Assembly (NCBI GenBank): GCA_023427545.1 | Contig: JAEZBF010000329.1 | Span: 1-7,973, forward strand | Length of the DNA stretch: 7,973 nucleotides | Direction of reading: 5' to 3' | Source: Pseudomonadota bacterium | Lineage (GTDB): Bacteria; Pseudomonadota; Alphaproteobacteria; Rhizobiales; Devosiaceae | In this document: in pieces, positions 6,945-7,973 of the stretch | Numbering within the stretch: position 1 is the stretch's first letter | Layout: each line of letters starts with the position of its first letter | Notes under the pieces: model-generated | Databases searched by the model: none | The model's input: only the letters and a program-made list of their open reading frames with translations | What the model was told of the DNA's origin: nothing | Translations under genes and position numbers: made by a program

Positions 6945-6971
6945 GCCGGCATAAGCGTCAATCGATCGGGA

Positions 6972-7973
6972 ATGGCAATGGAGTATGCATTCGGCCCCCG
7001 CATTGCCGGGGCGACGACCGAGTTTCGTTTGTGGGCGCCGAGCGCGAAGAAGATCGAGCTCGTGCTGCAGGGCAGGGCGCCCCTGCCCATGAACAAGGAG
7101 AGCGACGGTTTCCATCGCCTGGCCGTCGAAGATGCCGGCCCGGGCACGCGCTACAAATTCCGCCGCGGCAGGCTCGACTTCCCCGATCCCGCATCGCGCC
7201 AACAGGATGGCGACACCGCCGGCTGGAGCGTCGTTCGCGCACCGCTGCCCCCGAGTGGCCGGCGGGCGCCCGTCGCACCCTGGCACGAGAGCATCTGCTG
7301 CGAGGTTCACATCGGAACGGCGACGCCGGAGGGCACATTCACCGGCCTCCGCGAGCGCCTCGAGCACTTCCGCGATGCCGGCTACACGGCGATCGAGATT
7401 CTGCCGATCAACGATTTTCCCGGCCAGTGCAACTGGGGATATGACGGCACGCTGATCTTCGCTCCCGACGAGGCCTATGGCACCCCCGACGATTTCCGCG
7501 CGCTGATAGATCGCGCCCATGAGCTCGGCTTCGCGGTCAAGCTCGACGTCGTCTACAACCACTTTGGTTCGACCCACAATTTCGTCGCCGAGTACGCCCC
7601 CGAATGGTTCGACGAGAAGATCGAAACCCCATGGGGCCCCGGCATCGACTTCAACCAGCCCATGGTGCGGCGGTTCTACTACGAGAACGCGCGCATGTGG
7701 CTGAGCGAGTACGATGTCGACGGACTGCGCTTCGATGCCATCCACGAGATGAAGAGCAAGTCCAGCACGCATTTCCTGACCGAGCTGTCCGAGATCTGCC
7801 GTGCCGAAAAACCCGACGCGCTGCTGGTCGTCGAGAACCCCGAGAACATCCCCTCCTGGCTCGAGCGTGATGGGGAGAACCGGCCGAAGTACTACACCGC
7901 CCAGTGGGACGACGATCTCCACCACGTCCTGATGCATCTCGTCGCGGGCGAGCAGAAGTACGGCTACGACGAG
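6972..7973 (+). CDS. treZ: Malto-oligosyltrehalose trehalohydrolase TreZ, GH13 (3'-truncated)
   Basis: TreZ cleaves the alpha-1,4 bond next to the trehalosyl end of malto-oligosyltrehalose, releasing trehalose in the cytoplasm; it follows TreY in trehalose synthesis from glycogen or maltodextrin. The frame is open to the right edge (334 codons), perhaps 55-60 percent of a normal protein. An N-terminal CBM48-like beta domain (FRLWAPSAKKIELVL, about 18-32) precedes the GH13 barrel. The barrel has the family phrases EVHIGTATPEGTF (111-123) and FPGQCNWGYDG (149-159), then region I DVVYNH (192-197), region II GLRFDAIH with nucleophile Asp255, and region III VVENPEN with acid/base Glu288. These spacings resemble those of the well-studied Sulfolobus enzyme. 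The phrases TAQWDDDLHHVL and GEQKYGY near the edge are typical of TreZ. The fourth conserved region (HD) lies outside. GGGA at 6968-6971 fits the second ATG (6978) better than the first (6972), so the true start may be two codons later. No in-frame start exists further upstream before a stop at 6912. Confidence 0.92.
   Translation, partial: MAMEYAFGPRIAGATTEFRLWAPSAKKIELVLQGRAPLPMNKESDGFHRLAVEDAGPGTRYKFRRGRLDFPDPASRQQDGDTAGWSVVRAPLPPSGRRAPVAPWHESICCEVHIGTATPEGTFTGLRERLEHFRDAGYTAIEILPINDFPGQCNWGYDGTLIFAPDEAYGTPDDFRALIDRAHELGFAVKLDVVYNHFGSTHNFVAEYAPEWFDEKIETPWGPGIDFNQPMVRRFYYENARMWLSEYDVDGLRFDAIHEMKSKSSTHFLTELSEICRAEKPDALLVVENPENIPSWLERDGENRPKYYTAQWDDDLHHVLMHLVAGEQKYGYDE

Noticed and set aside
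6933..7937. A 334-codon minus-strand open frame antisense to treZ
   Set aside because: The plus strand encodes clear GH13 motifs over the same bases. The antisense product has no recognised motif, and its start lies inside the treZ barrel region. It is a GC-bias shadow.

Overview
The window comes from a GC-rich bacterial chromosome, with dense coding, short gaps and GTG and TTG starts alongside ATG. A PrtD/PrtE-type secretion pair, paired ABC exporter half-transporters and a treZ gene suggest an alphaproteobacterium, perhaps of the Hyphomicrobiales. That placement is an inference from gene content and style; no marker gene is present. I see no rRNA, tRNA, CRISPR array, insertion sequence or phage gene.

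Layout: (1) At 1-2073 on the plus strand is the end of a type I secretion operon: the nucleotide-binding domain of a PrtD-like ABC ATPase cut by the left edge, then its HlyD/PrtE-type membrane-fusion partner, overlapping by 8 bases and starting at a TTG. (2) At 2082-5830 on the minus strand are two ABC exporter half-transporters joined by an ATGA overlap. Their motifs are complementary: the upstream protein has a perfect LSGGQ but Asp where the catalytic Glu should be, and the downstream protein has the Glu but a degenerate ISLGQ. This is the pattern of asymmetric heterodimeric exporters (BmrC/BmrD, TM287/TM288, MdlA/MdlB). (3) At 5831-5991 is a 161-base gap containing an A/T-richer patch, a perfect 12-base palindrome and other small inverted repeats. 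(4) At 5992-6927 on the minus strand is a choline/ethanolamine-kinase-like phosphotransferase. (5) From 6972 to the right edge on the plus strand is the first 334 codons of treZ (malto-oligosyltrehalose trehalohydrolase, GH13), divergent from the kinase across 44 bases.

How the genes may work together: the first pair should energise and span the inner membrane for one-step protein export, but its substrate and outer-membrane channel are not in view. The minus-strand pair should form one exporter of unknown substrate; the kinase lies upstream in the same direction and could share its transcript. treZ releases trehalose from malto-oligosyltrehalose, the second step after TreY, and its operon continues beyond the right edge. 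I found no convincing new biological system. The most informative points are the half-site complementarity of the exporter, the unassigned kinase between the exporter and trehalose genes, and the palindrome-bearing gap.
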